A DNA stretch of 64,000 nucleotides from Algoriphagus aestuariicola (GCF_017254835.1 NZ_JAFKCW010000005.1:150287-214286), one strand, 5' to 3'; numbered from the stretch's first letter, positions 1 through 8,490 are shown. Notes: generated by a model from the sequence alone, not told the origin. Program-made: numbers and translations.

Positions 1-1377
1 GGCTGACATGGTTTTTTCTAGGTCGTAGTCGACTTGTTCAAATGGACGGTTCCAATTCCTAAGGGTATGCAGGGCGTAGCTGAACTCAGCCGAGTGGAAA
101 GCTCCGTAGTTGGGCTCGCCCGGAGGCACTCGGGTGAAATAGTACATGTAGGCATCTCCTTGTCCCTTCTCGCTTTGCATCTTGGCCCAGGTATAGTTCT
201 GCATTCCAAAGAAGAGCGTCCCCATCATGTTTTGCGTCTGGGCGAGGATTTCCGGACTGTCTGCTGGAAAGAGCTCTAGGTATTCTCCGGCTCTTCCTCC
301 ATAGCGTTTTTTGGCATCGGCCCTAAATTCCTCCGGCGACATTGGTGGATTTCCCGATACTCTGTCATCGGCGTTCCAGCCGGTCAAAAGCGGGACATCC
401 GAGAAAGTGCCTTCTTCGAAGCTTTGTCTGGCGCCACGGATTACTTTTCCATCGACGACCAAGCCAAATCTTCCTGGAAACTTGAGTAAGCTATCCGCCG
501 GAATCTTTCTCAGTTCCGCGATTGACGGGATGCCCAGGGTATCCAATAATTCTTTCCCTCTCGCTTCTGCGCCTTCCAATCCGCCTGCCAAGCCAGAACC
601 TCGGTTAAACATTCCCCCACTTTGGGCGATAGCCTTGTGAAAAAGTCCCTTTGCTTTTGGAGAGACTACTAGAGCATTCACGCTGAATGCGCCAGCCGAT
701 TGCCCTGCTATGGTGACATTGTCTGGATCTCCGCCAAACGCGGAAATGTTTTTCTTCACCCATTCCAAGGCTGCGATCTGGTCCAAAATCCCATAATTCC
801 CAGAGGTTTGATCTCCGCTTTCCGCGCTCAGATCAGGATGTGCAAAGTAGCCCAACATTCCCACTCGATAGTTCAAATTGACCACTACGATTCCTTCCTT
901 GGCCAGGTCGGTGCCATCATAGAGTGGGACGGAATTTCCCCCTGAGTTGAATCCTCCACCATAAATCCATACCATTACTGGTCGCTTCTCGTTGGCTCTT
1001 TCCGCAGCAGTCCAAATGTTGAGGTATAGGCAGTCTTCCGAAATAGGCGCCTTTGGAATTAGGAATTCTTCTGACCATGCAAAAAAAGGTACCGGTGGAT
1101 TTTGCATCGGAGCAGGAGGATTGTCTATGCATGCCTTTATTCCCTCCCATGGAAGCACAGGCTGAGGAGCCTTCCATCTCAAGTCACCGACTGGTGGAGC
1201 TGCAAAAGGGATTCCTTTAAAAATCTTTACTTGGCCGCTGGAATCAGTCTTGCCGGAGATTGTTCCGCCCTCGACTTGGATGGAGCCGATGGTGATCAGG
1301 TCAGTTTTCCGAGGGGCCTGACAGGAAAATAGTACAAGTCCGGTCAGCGAAAAAAGGAGAAGGAACGCTTGTTTCAT
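1..1377 (-). CDS. Carboxylesterase type B lipoprotein (3' end off window)
   Basis: This is an alpha/beta-hydrolase of the carboxylesterase type B family, which cleaves carboxylic esters; the natural substrate is not readable. The frame is open from the ATG at 1375-1377 to the left edge (459 codons), so the C-terminus is missing. The N-terminus is a lipoprotein signal (MKQAFLLLF, lipobox LFSC), placing it in the envelope. Family motifs are EDCLYLNIW, the oxyanion loop GGGFNSG, the nucleophile Ser227 in GQSAGA and the catalytic His428 in FHSAEF. Family members are usually 500-550 residues, so only a short tail is lost. It lies 27 bp downstream of the Nudix-type regulator on the same strand, and a paralogue lies on the regulator's other side, so co-regulation of the two esterases is a reasonable inference. 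Confidence 0.93.
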   Translation of the reverse strand, partial: MKQAFLLLFSLTGLVLFSCQAPRKTDLITIGSIQVEGGTISGKTDSSGQVKIFKGIPFAAPPVGDLRWKAPQPVLPWEGIKACIDNPPAPMQNPPVPFFAWSEEFLIPKAPISEDCLYLNIWTAAERANEKRPVMVWIYGGGFNSGGNSVPLYDGTDLAKEGIVVVNLNYRVGMLGYFAHPDLSAESGDQTSGNYGILDQIAALEWVKKNISAFGGDPDNVTIAGQSAGAFSVNALVVSPKAKGLFHKAIAQSGGMFNRGSGLAGGLEGAEARGKELLDTLGIPSIAELRKIPADSLLKFPGRFGLVVDGKVIRGARQSFEEGTFSDVPLLTGWNADDRVSGNPPMSPEEFRADAKKRYGGRAGEYLELFPADSPEILAQTQNMMGTLFFGMQNYTWAKMQSEKGQGDAYMYYFTRVPPGEPNYGAFHSAEFSYALHTLRNWNRPFEQVDYDLEKTMSA

Positions 1378-1404
1378 GGTTTTTTGGGGTTGGGCAGCCA
1401 AGGG

Positions 1405-2106
1405 TTAGAGCTTGAAGCTGTAGAGGTAGGGGGCTTTGTGGCTTTTCCCGGTGAAAAGCTTTTCGTGTCGTTCGAGAATTTCCAAGCTGAGCATTTTGCG
1501 CTGGAAGCTGGTGCGACGGAGCTTTTCTCCCAAGATTGCTTCATACACGGCTTGAAGCTCGTTCATGGTAAACCGCTCGGGGAGGAGATTGCCCCCGATG
1601 AGTTTTCGGTCGAGATTCTCTCGGAGCGTCTGTAGCGCTTTTTGTACGATTATATTGTGATCAAAGATCAATGAAGGAAGCTTGTCCACTTCATACCAGG
1701 TAATCGAGTCTGAAAGGATGTCCGGAGTGAGGCTGACTTTTTCGTGATCCAAAAGGGCATAGTAACCCACGGAAAAAAAGCGATCCAGCATCCAGTAGTT
1801 TTCCGGAACTTCAGCGCCAGAGGCTAGGAGTATGGTCTTCATCACGTCGGGCTGGAAGCGGTCCACCGTCCCGAAAGTGTGAAACTGCTCCAAATAAACT
1901 TCCTTCAGGCCTGTTCTTTCGTGAAGTCCCCTTTTGACGGCAGTTTCCAGGTCCTCGTCTGGTTTGACGAAGCCACCAGGCAGCGCGAGCCAACCGGTCG
2001 CATGATATTCCATAAGGAGGATTTTGAGTTTGCCTTTGGAAAATCCAAAGACTACCGAGTCAAAAGCAAGATGGGGGATGTATTGCGAGCGGTCAGGTAA
2101 AGGCAT
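1405..2106 (-). CDS. Nudix-domain transcriptional regulator, NrtR/AraR-like
   Basis: A 233-residue protein with an N-terminal Nudix fold (about residues 10-150) and a C-terminal winged-helix region (about 160-225), the layout of NrtR-type regulators and of the Bacteroidota sugar-sensing group. The Nudix box at residues 45-67 has the frame G-x5-E-x7-R, but the catalytic REUxEE part reads R59-G60-L-H-E63-R64: two conserved acidic positions are lost. Loss of hydrolase residues is known in this regulator family, where the domain binds a ligand instead. It is divergent from the esterase at 2204 and upstream of the esterase at 1377, so it probably controls one or both. The effector is unknown; a sugar or ester-derived sugar is a guess from the neighbours. 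Confidence 0.85.
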   Translation of the reverse strand: MPLPDRSQYIPHLAFDSVVFGFSKGKLKILLMEYHATGWLALPGGFVKPDEDLETAVKRGLHERTGLKEVYLEQFHTFGTVDRFQPDVMKTILLASGAEVPENYWMLDRFFSVGYYALLDHEKVSLTPDILSDSITWYEVDKLPSLIFDHNIIVQKALQTLRENLDRKLIGGNLLPERFTMNELQAVYEAILGEKLRRTSFQRKMLSLEILERHEKLFTGKSHKAPYLYSFKL

Positions 2107-2159
2107 AGTTTGTCGAATTCCCTTCTAAGTAAATAGGTTTTTTCGGGAGAAGCAATTAT

Positions 2160-2182
2160 TATTGTCTCATATCGTAACAATA
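2160..2182. promoter_or_regulatory. Candidate operator, inverted repeat TATTGT-N11-ACAATA
   Basis: The 97-bp gap between the divergent regulator and esterase holds 6-bp arms TATTGT (2160-2165) and ACAATA (2177-2182) with an 11-bp spacer. Size and position suit an operator for the adjacent Nudix-type regulator. The arms are short and AT-rich, so chance is possible. Confidence 0.35.
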
Positions 2183-2203
2183 GAATAAAGCCAAATAAGA
2201 CCT

Positions 2204-3838
2204 ATGAAAAAATATTTGAAGGCAGCAGTGTTTTTCCTTTTCGGAACTTCCCTGGCCTTTTCGCAATCCGACAATTCCCTCCCCGTGCAGACAACGATTG
2301 AAAATGGAACAATCGAAGGGAATTACGATGTGACCAACGGGATCTCTACCTATTTTGGGATTCCTTTTGCGAAGCCTCCCGTAGGAGAACTTCGATGGAA
2401 AGCGCCCGTCCCGGCAGCTTCATGGTCTGGTGTTAAAGAAACCAAGGACTTTGGGCCAAGGCCTGTGCAAGGCTTGGTCTTTGGGGACATGAACAGTTGG
2501 TCAGATGGCGTGTCGGAAGACTGCCTTACGCTCAATGTCTGGACACCAGCCAAGCGTAGTTCCAAGGATTTGCCGGTTTTGGTATATTTCTATGGAGGAG
2601 GTTTTGTAGCGGGGGACGCTTCTGAGCCGAGATACAACGGAGAGTCTATGGCAAAGAAAGGCATCGTCGTCGTGACGGTCAATTACCGTTTGGGGGTTTT
2701 TGGATTCCTTGCCCATCCCGAACTCAGTGCAGAGGCGTCTTACAAGGCTTCGGGAAATTACGGCTTGCTGGATCAGTCGCTGGCTCTGCAGTGGGTAAAA
2801 GACAACATCGCGGCTTTTGGAGGCAATCCCAACCAAGTGACCATCGCAGGGGAATCTGCAGGTTCGATTTCCGTTTCCTACCAGATGGCTTCCCCGCTTT
2901 CCAAAAACCTGATTCATGGGGCCATTGGAGAAAGCGGGGCGGGTATTAGACCGACTTTGGCGCCGGTTTCCCTGTCTGAGGCCGAGAATACGGGCGAGGA
3001 TTTCCTGACCAAAGCAGGTGTCAATTCTATAGCTGACGCAAGAAAGCTCTCTGCGAAGGACCTATTGGAAATCTACCAGGAGTCCCAGCGCTTTGGATTT
3101 CCGGTGGTGATTGACCATTACTTTTTGCCCAAGACTCTTCCTGAGATTTTTGCTGCCGGGGAGCAGGCTCAGGTTCCGTTGCTGTTGGGCTGGAATTCTG
3201 CCGAGATTCCCGGCGCGGCCTTCATGCAGGGGCAGCCCAGCTCCAAGAATGCCTTCATCGCCAAGGTCAAGCAAGTGTATCCCGAGCAATGGGAGGAAGT
3301 ATTGGCTCTGTACCCGCACGATACCCCTCAGGACGTGGAGTGGGCAGCAACCAACCTGGCTTCGGATCGCTTCATTTCCTATAGTACTTGGAAGTGGTTT
3401 GACTTGCACAGAAACCATAGTGAACAGCCGGTTTACCGATACTTGTATAGCAAGATTCGCCCGGATTTGGTTGACCGTACTCGTGTGTCCGGACTGGCTG
3501 GAGGTACACAAAGTGCTGATACTGCGCCTCCCGTGCCAAAGCCTATTGGGGCTCCACATGCAGCCGAGATTGAATATGCGATGGGGAATCTTCACCTTGT
3601 CAAGGACTATGCTTGGACGAAAGACGACTTCCAAACTTCCGAGACTTTCCTGAATTTCTTCACCAATTTTGTGAAGACAGGGAACCCAAATGGAGAGGGA
3701 GTGCCCTCTTGGTCGGCGGCGAAAGCAGGGAATCAGACGCCCCCAGTGATGATCATTGATACCGAGTCAAAAGAGGTAAAGTCTGAGAGCGATGCAAGAT
3801 ATCTATACCATGATCGTTATTACAAAAACGAAAAGTAA
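2204..3838 (+). CDS. Secreted carboxylesterase type B
   Basis: A complete 544-residue carboxylesterase type B, paralogous to the gene at 1-1377. It starts with a Sec signal peptide (MKKYLKAAVFFLFG, likely cleavage after AFS). Motifs are EDCLTLNVW, GGGFVAGD, the nucleophile Ser218 in GESAGS and the catalytic His452 in GAPHAAEI, in normal spacing. The first paralogue keeps a lipobox Cys and stays membrane-anchored, whereas this one appears soluble and periplasmic or exported, so the pair may act on similar esters in different places. A strong hairpin terminator follows 60 bp after the stop. The candidate operator at 2160-2182 lies just upstream. Confidence 0.95.
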   Translation: MKKYLKAAVFFLFGTSLAFSQSDNSLPVQTTIENGTIEGNYDVTNGISTYFGIPFAKPPVGELRWKAPVPAASWSGVKETKDFGPRPVQGLVFGDMNSWSDGVSEDCLTLNVWTPAKRSSKDLPVLVYFYGGGFVAGDASEPRYNGESMAKKGIVVVTVNYRLGVFGFLAHPELSAEASYKASGNYGLLDQSLALQWVKDNIAAFGGNPNQVTIAGESAGSISVSYQMASPLSKNLIHGAIGESGAGIRPTLAPVSLSEAENTGEDFLTKAGVNSIADARKLSAKDLLEIYQESQRFGFPVVIDHYFLPKTLPEIFAAGEQAQVPLLLGWNSAEIPGAAFMQGQPSSKNAFIAKVKQVYPEQWEEVLALYPHDTPQDVEWAATNLASDRFISYSTWKWFDLHRNHSEQPVYRYLYSKIRPDLVDRTRVSGLAGGTQSADTAPPVPKPIGAPHAAEIEYAMGNLHLVKDYAWTKDDFQTSETFLNFFTNFVKTGNPNGEGVPSWSAAKAGNQTPPVMIIDTESKEVKSESDARYLYHDRYYKNEK

Positions 3839-3898
3839 AAGGAACGGCAGTTGTTGTTCACCAGTTGAAAAGTTTAAACTTTGACTTTTCAGCAAATG

Positions 3899-3919
3899 GG
3901 CCGGGAAACCGGCCTTTTT
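3899..3919 (+). terminator. Rho-independent terminator after esterase
   Basis: A perfect 6-bp GC stem (GGCCGG/CCGGCC) with a GAAA tetraloop is followed by five T residues. It ends the esterase transcript and separates it from the convergent amidohydrolase gene. Confidence 0.9.
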
Positions 3920-3924
3920 CATTG

Positions 3925-5616
3925 CTACCGTCTCTGAAAGACTTTCTCCCCGTCCACAAATGTCATCTCGACAGTCGTCTCGTGGATTTTCATCGGATCT
4001 ATAGAAAACAGGTCTTGTGAGAATACCACGAGATCCGCCAAATACCCTTTTTTTAGTATACCTTTCCTGTTTTCTTCGAAAGAGGAAAATGCCCCCATTG
4101 AAGTATAGGCCTTTAGAGCCTGCGGCAGGCTGATTTTTTCTTCGGGAATCCATCCCCGCTCCGGGTATCCGTCGGGATTTCTTCGGTTGACCGCCACATG
4201 TATTCCTCTCAGGGGATTGAGACTGATGCAGGCTGGCCAGTCGCTACTGAATACCAGTGCGGCGTCTTGATCCAGCAGGGATTTCCAGGCGAAAGAGTAG
4301 GGAAGGCGATTTGATCCGACTGCATTTGACCAAACCTCTGTCGTCCCGGGCTCGGCGTGGATGGGTTCCATGCTGGGGAGAATACCGAGCTGGGCAAACC
4401 TAGGTATGTCATCGGGATGGATGATTTCGATGTGTTCTATTCTGTGACGTCGACCAGTACTTTGGTTTTCTCTTTGGGCTTTTTCGTAAGCATTTAAGGC
4501 TTCCCTTACACCTCGGTCTCCTATGGAATGGGTGTAGAGGCGAAATCCTGCAGAGTCCAGTTGCTTGACCAGCGATTGGTAGCGGTCAAGCTCCCAATTC
4601 AACTGGCCCAAGGCCAAGGGGTCGTCCGCCGGAATATCAGAATAGGGCTCCAGCATGGCTCCGGTATGTCCTTCGATCACCCCGTCGATCATGAATTTGA
4701 CGGCGTCAGCACGGAGCCAAGAGTTGGAATCGCCAAGACTGTCCTTCAAGTAGATAAAGCGATCGATATGCTCCTCCGTCACATCTTCCCCGACGGAAAA
4801 AGCAGCTGCGTATCGCAGGCTCAGCTCTCCTCTTTCAAAAAGCCGGAGAACCAGCCTCAGGTCTTCCTCGGATCCGTTGGCGTTTTGTACGCTTGTAATG
4901 CCAAAAGATGCAGCGTAGTCGAGACCCTTGCGAAATGCTTCAAGTTTATCTTCAAAGTTTGGCACCGGAACATGGCTAGCCACTAGGTCCATTGCTCTTT
5001 CTTTTAATGCACCTGTTGGTTTTCCATTTTTGTCTTTGACCAATTCTCCAAAACCTGAAAATTGGCTTTGGGAAGTAATGCCGGCGATTTCCAGCGCTTT
5101 TGGGTTGGCATAGGCGCTGTGTCCATCGTATGCCCGGATAAATACAGGCTTGTCTAGATCCAGCGCTTTCATGGATTCATGGTCAGGAAGGCCTGAGGCG
5201 AAGGAGGTATATTGCCAGCCTCTCCCGGTGATCCATTCCTTTTCGGGATTTCTTTGGATATATTCCAAAGTCATTTCGATCATTTCTCCAAAATTTTTGG
5301 CGCTTGAAAGCTCGACCAAACTCAGTCCCATCGAACCGCTCAAAAAGTGAATGTGGGCATCGTTGAATCCAGCAGTGGCCAGTCTCCGCTCAAGGTCGAT
5401 TATTTCCGTTTCCGGCCCAGCAAGCTCCAGGATGGATTTGTTGTCTCCTGTCTGTAGGATGATGCTGCCGCGTATTGCGAGCGCTTCTACAAAAGTTGAA
5501 TCCGACTCGCCGGTCCAGATTTTTCCGTTGACCAACAGTAGATTTGGATAATCGGGCTGGGACTGGCAGGCGCAAAACGCCAGAGTCATGAAAATCAAGA
5601 GAAATTGCTGTTTCAT
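3925..5616 (-). CDS. Amidohydrolase family 3 lipoprotein (YtcJ-like)
   Basis: A metal-dependent amidohydrolase of the YtcJ/amidohydrolase-3 group: N-terminal small beta domain (LLVNGKIWTG), metal-binding HxH motif (DAHIHFLSG), a TIM barrel with further His residues (YTHSIGDRG, HRIEHIE) and the late Asp in FSSDWPA. The substrate cannot be read; family members hydrolyse amide bonds in cyclic or N-acylated compounds. The start is placed at the internal ATG 5614-5616 because it gives a clean lipoprotein signal (MKQQFLLIFMTL, lipobox CAC); the longer reading from 5685 would bury that signal behind 23 residues. It lies 75 bp downstream of the DUF4242 gene on the same strand. Confidence 0.92.
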   Translation of the reverse strand: MKQQFLLIFMTLAFCACQSQPDYPNLLLVNGKIWTGESDSTFVEALAIRGSIILQTGDNKSILELAGPETEIIDLERRLATAGFNDAHIHFLSGSMGLSLVELSSAKNFGEMIEMTLEYIQRNPEKEWITGRGWQYTSFASGLPDHESMKALDLDKPVFIRAYDGHSAYANPKALEIAGITSQSQFSGFGELVKDKNGKPTGALKERAMDLVASHVPVPNFEDKLEAFRKGLDYAASFGITSVQNANGSEEDLRLVLRLFERGELSLRYAAAFSVGEDVTEEHIDRFIYLKDSLGDSNSWLRADAVKFMIDGVIEGHTGAMLEPYSDIPADDPLALGQLNWELDRYQSLVKQLDSAGFRLYTHSIGDRGVREALNAYEKAQRENQSTGRRHRIEHIEIIHPDDIPRFAQLGILPSMEPIHAEPGTTEVWSNAVGSNRLPYSFAWKSLLDQDAALVFSSDWPACISLNPLRGIHVAVNRRNPDGYPERGWIPEEKISLPQALKAYTSMGAFSSFEENRKGILKKGYLADLVVFSQDLFSIDPMKIHETTVEMTFVDGEKVFQRR

Positions 5617-5691
5617 GGCGGCTGGGTTGAAAGATGTGGAAACAAAAAATGGCTGTTTGTCGACAGCCATTGAATTTAAGAGCAATTCCGC

Positions 5692-5964
5692 TTATTCCGC
5701 CGTTGTGGGATCGATAATTGCATGTACTTCCGATACCAAATTGGCAGGAAATCCACCTTGCGCTGCATGGTCTCGCACCATCTGTTCGTTGGGCGCGATG
5801 TAGACGCAATAGATTTTATTCCCGGATACATAGCTTTGCAGCCATTGGATTTGGGGTCCCATTTTGCTCAAAACTCCACATGAAGTTTGTGAAATTCCCT
5901 TCAGGTCCGCGGGCGACAGGCTACCCGCACCCGGAATCTCTCTCTCAATCACATACTTTGGCAT
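5692..5964 (-). CDS. DUF4242 family small protein
   Basis: A 90-residue cytosolic protein that fits the DUF4242 family: it opens MPKYVIEREIPGAG and has the family-like SYVSGNKIYCVY strand, the IAPNE turn and an EHA-like segment near the end (VHAIIDP). Proteins of this fold form small ferredoxin-like alpha/beta dimers; one Streptomyces member binds nickel, but no function can be transferred safely here. It sits between a DUF4440 gene and the amidohydrolase on the same strand, which may or may not form a transcription unit. Confidence 0.75.
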   Translation of the reverse strand: MPKYVIEREIPGAGSLSPADLKGISQTSCGVLSKMGPQIQWLQSYVSGNKIYCVYIAPNEQMVRDHAAQGGFPANLVSEVHAIIDPTTAE

Positions 5965-6085
5965 TGGTTGATCAACTGGATTTGAATCCTACTCATTTGG
6001 TTTTTCGGTTACGCCCCGTTTTTGAAGTGGTAGCTGGATTCCACGTTGATTAAAGTTAGGTAAAATACCTTGTTAGTCAATGGCT

Positions 6086-6526
6086 TTAATTGGGGTTCAT
6101 ATTTCGAATTGCGGAGATTTTCCAGCGATCTTTATCGAAGACGACGGTGAAGCTACTCCACATGTTTCTTTGTTCGCCAGATGGGCCTTTGATAATATAC
6201 CTGCAGTCCACCAATACGGCTTCAATAGTTAAAAATTTGATCTTTTCGATTTCAAGAGTCCTTGATCCGGGATTTGCCGCGCTGCTTTGCATCATGCCTG
6301 AGATTGCAGCCCGGATTCCATTTCTCCACTCGCCGCTTGATACCAATTGGTCTACATCCTCGGTGAGAATTTCCTTTAGCAGTACGGTGTCTCTGGTTTC
6401 CCTTGCTTTGGAGTATTGGTCAATCAGCTGGTGGATTTTGGTGACTTCTTCGCGTTCTTCGGGTGTGACTTGGGAAAAGGTAAGTGCGGGCAATGCGAAA
6501 AGTATCGCTATCATTAAAATCCTCAT
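6086..6526 (-). CDS. Exported NTF2/SnoaL-like protein (DUF4440)
   Basis: A 146-residue protein with a Sec signal peptide (MRILMIAILFALPALTFS) followed by one NTF2-like cone domain of the DUF4440/SnoaL type: a leading helix with QLIDQYSKARETRD, the pattern LKEILTEDVDQLVSSGEW, and a C-terminal strand FDKDRWKISAIRNM. These domains hold small ligands or act as simple enzymes; no catalytic residue can be named here. A similar exported domain occurs at 12773. It follows the bidirectional terminator at 6540-6567 and so has its own promoter. Confidence 0.8.
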   Translation of the reverse strand: MRILMIAILFALPALTFSQVTPEEREEVTKIHQLIDQYSKARETRDTVLLKEILTEDVDQLVSSGEWRNGIRAAISGMMQSSAANPGSRTLEIEKIKFLTIEAVLVDCRYIIKGPSGEQRNMWSSFTVVFDKDRWKISAIRNMNPN

Positions 6527-6539
6527 AGTCTAAAATAGG

Positions 6540-6567
6540 AAAAACCACCCGTTTCTGGGTGGTTTTT
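6540..6567 (-). terminator. Symmetric rho-independent terminator after the ferredoxin gene
   Basis: An 11-bp arm pair AAAAACCACCC / GGGTGGTTTTT encloses GTTTCT. On the minus strand this ends the ferredoxin/reductase unit and gives a T-tract. Because it is symmetric it could work on either strand, but only minus-strand genes flank it. Confidence 0.9.
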
Positions 6568-6596
6568 ACGCTAAAAGTCGAATCTCAAATCCCCAA

Positions 6597-6920
6597 TCAG
6601 ACTACGTCTTCTCCTCTTAGTCTGATAACTGCTCCCTCCAAAATGTCGCTAATGCGGATTTGGCAGGAAAGCCGGGAAGTGGGGTAGTACTCGGGCAGGT
6701 TTTCGAGCTGGTCCAATTCGGGATCAGTGGCGTCGCCTAGTCCGTCCTTTCCCTCCAACACTTCAATGTGGCAGGTGCCGCAGAGTGCCATTCCCCCACA
6801 GGTAGCGAGTACCGGGTACTCGGATGCCTTGAGGATTTCCATCAGGTTGAATCCCATGTCATCGGGAGCCTCGATTTCTTGGCGGTTGCCGTCTTGATCT
6901 TCTACAGTGAAAGTTACCAT
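6597..6920 (-). CDS. [2Fe-2S] ferredoxin, adrenodoxin type
   Basis: A 107-residue plant/vertebrate-type 2Fe-2S ferredoxin. The four cluster cysteines are visible as C-x5-C-x2-C (CGGMALCGTC) and a distal Cys in SRLSCQI, with the acidic stretch DATDPELDQLENL typical of the adrenodoxin/putidaredoxin group that interacts with a reductase. It is cytosolic. It lies 16 bp downstream of the ferredoxin-NADP reductase gene on the same strand, so the pair likely forms an NADPH to FNR to ferredoxin chain. The final acceptor is not in this window. Confidence 0.93.
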   Translation of the reverse strand: MVTFTVEDQDGNRQEIEAPDDMGFNLMEILKASEYPVLATCGGMALCGTCHIEVLEGKDGLGDATDPELDQLENLPEYYPTSRLSCQIRISDILEGAVIRLRGEDVV

Positions 6921-6936
6921 GGCGCAAAGATAGGTG

Positions 6937-7953
6937 TTAGAAGGCGTTGACTCCGTTCACAGTCGTGTATTTGAAGCTAAGTTTTTGGTCAGGATACACG
7001 TATTTGAAAGCTGAGTGCATCATGATCGCCGCTTCGTGGAATCCGCAAAGGATCAATTTGAGTTTTCCAGGGTATGTGTTGATATCGCCGATCGCATAGA
7101 TCCGTTCCACGCCGGTAGAATAGTCGCGGGTGTCGACTTCGATGGCGTTTTTGTCGATGCTCAAGCCCCAGTCAGCAATTGGGCCGAGCTTTGGGCTGAG
7201 TCCGAAGAGTGGGATCAGGTGATCAGCGTCTATGGAGAGATCTTGTTTCCACTTGTCTTCTAATATCACTTTTTCCAGCTTACCGTTGCCTGTCACCTCT
7301 TTGAGGTTAGCCGAGAGGATCAGGTCAATCTTGCCCCTGTTTGCTAGGTCAAATACTTTAGCAGCCGAATCTGGCGCGCCTCGGAAGGTTTCGTTGCGGT
7401 GGACCAAAGTCACTCGCTTGGCAACTTTTGCCAGATATATAGACCAGTCAAGCGCCGAATCTCCGCCGCCCGCGATCACGACGTTTTTGTCGCGGAAATG
7501 CTCTGGGTTCTTCACCATGTAGTTGATCCCTTTGCCTTCAAACTGCTCCAAGTTGGTGAGTACAGGTTTTCTAGGTTCAAAACATCCCAAGCCGCCAGCA
7601 ATAATGATCACCTTGGCGTGCACGTGGGTCTTGTCACTCGTTGTGACGACGAAACTTCCATCGGCCTGCCTGTTCAGGTAATCCACCCGCTCGCCCAGGG
7701 TAAAAGTAGGCTGGAAGGGCTTGGCTTGCTCCATCAGATTGTCCACCAAGTCCTGAGCCTTCACCTCGGGATAGCCCGGGATGTCGTAGATGGGCTTTTG
7801 GGGATAGATCTCTGAAAGCTGACCTCCCACTTGAGGCAGGGCGTCAATGAGGTGGCAGCGCATCTTCAGGAGTCCCGCTTCGAAAACAGCAAACAGCCCC
7901 ACCGGGCCGGCTCCGATTATGCAAAGGTCAGTGTGGATCGTGTTTGTATTCAT
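6937..7953 (-). CDS. Ferredoxin-NADP reductase, thioredoxin-reductase-like type
   Basis: A flavoprotein of about 338 residues: FAD-binding GAGPVGLFA near the N-terminus, NADPH-binding GGGDSALDW mid-protein, and a C-terminal GDINTYPG FAD segment. It lacks the CxxC redox pair of thioredoxin reductases, which marks the YumC-like ferredoxin/flavodoxin-NADP reductase branch. The start is placed at the ATG 7951-7953, eleven codons after the longest reading, because the Rossmann fold begins soon after it. The gene is directly upstream of the ferredoxin and downstream of a MarR regulator whose probable operator overlies the promoter. Confidence 0.92.
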   Translation of the reverse strand: MNTNTIHTDLCIIGAGPVGLFAVFEAGLLKMRCHLIDALPQVGGQLSEIYPQKPIYDIPGYPEVKAQDLVDNLMEQAKPFQPTFTLGERVDYLNRQADGSFVVTTSDKTHVHAKVIIIAGGLGCFEPRKPVLTNLEQFEGKGINYMVKNPEHFRDKNVVIAGGGDSALDWSIYLAKVAKRVTLVHRNETFRGAPDSAAKVFDLANRGKIDLILSANLKEVTGNGKLEKVILEDKWKQDLSIDADHLIPLFGLSPKLGPIADWGLSIDKNAIEVDTRDYSTGVERIYAIGDINTYPGKLKLILCGFHEAAIMMHSAFKYVYPDQKLSFKYTTVNGVNAF

Positions 7954-7996
7954 GGCTTTGGGAGTTTTAAACCCTTTAGATTCCAAAATGTTCGTA

Positions 7997-8022
7997 CAAA
8001 TATAATTAGTATGCTAAATACT
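7997..8022 (-). promoter_or_regulatory. Promoter -7 element and overlapping palindromes upstream of FNR
   Basis: On the minus strand the Bacteroidota -7 element TATATTTG lies at 7997-8004. Directly upstream are overlapping palindromes: TTAG-TATG-CTAA (8006-8017) and AGTAT-N5-ATACT (8008-8022). The position between -7 and -33 fits a repressor site, most simply for the MarR protein encoded next upstream. No good -33 TTTG is present. Confidence 0.5.
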
Positions 8023-8026
8023 TTAG

Positions 8027-8473
8027 CTATTCTATCGCTTGTCCGTCTAGGTTTTTGTAAATGGTGTTTAGGATGCGTTTGAATTCTTCAAAATCGCTGG
8101 CGGTTAGATTTTCCCAGGCTTTTTCCCTGATCTCGAGGATTTTTGGACGAAGCTCATTTACCTTAGTCAAACCAGCCTCAGTGAGGTGAAGCTGGAAGCT
8201 TCTTCTATCCTGGGGATGAGGTATCCGCTCCACATAACTTTTTTTGCAGAGCAAATCAATGATTCTGGTAAGAGTCGGGTTGTCCTTGAAAACCAGATTC
8301 GCCAGTTCGGTCTGGCTTAAAAGTTCATTTTCAGCCAGGTTTTTCAACACCAGCCATTGGTCTACCGTCACGTCAAATTCCCCCGTCTTGAACTGCTGCT
8401 GGGCATATTGCTTTACTTTTCTGGCTGTGCGGTCCAGTAGAAAAGAGTACCGTGCAAATAGTTCTTGTGTCAT
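8027..8473 (-). CDS. MarR family transcriptional regulator
   Basis: A winged-helix regulator of about 148 residues: N-terminal dimer helix (TQELFARYSF), recognition helix region (LSQTELANLVFKDNPTLTRIIDLL), the wing with the family signature D-R-R (HPQDRRSFQLHLT) and a C-terminal dimerisation helix. The start is taken at ATG 8471-8473; the longer reading from 8503 would run through the promoter -7 element at 8491-8498. It is followed within 75 bp by the ferredoxin reductase gene on the same strand, whose promoter carries palindromes suited to MarR binding, so redox-related autoregulation is likely. The ligand is unknown. Confidence 0.9.
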   Translation of the reverse strand: MTQELFARYSFLLDRTARKVKQYAQQQFKTGEFDVTVDQWLVLKNLAENELLSQTELANLVFKDNPTLTRIIDLLCKKSYVERIPHPQDRRSFQLHLTEAGLTKVNELRPKILEIREKAWENLTASDFEEFKRILNTIYKNLDGQAIE

Positions 8474-8490
8474 ACCAATAGTTAGTGTGA

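Noticed and set aside
1405-2106. Active Nudix hydrolase
   Set aside because: Two acidic residues of the catalytic box are replaced (Gly60, Arg64) and a C-terminal winged helix is present.
6937-7953. Thioredoxin reductase
   Set aside because: The CxxC active site is absent, and a ferredoxin gene follows in the same unit.
7951-7986. Longer start of the ferredoxin-NADP reductase (ATG at 7986)
   Set aside because: It would add 11 residues before the FAD fold with no similarity to the family and would shorten the leader next to the promoter.
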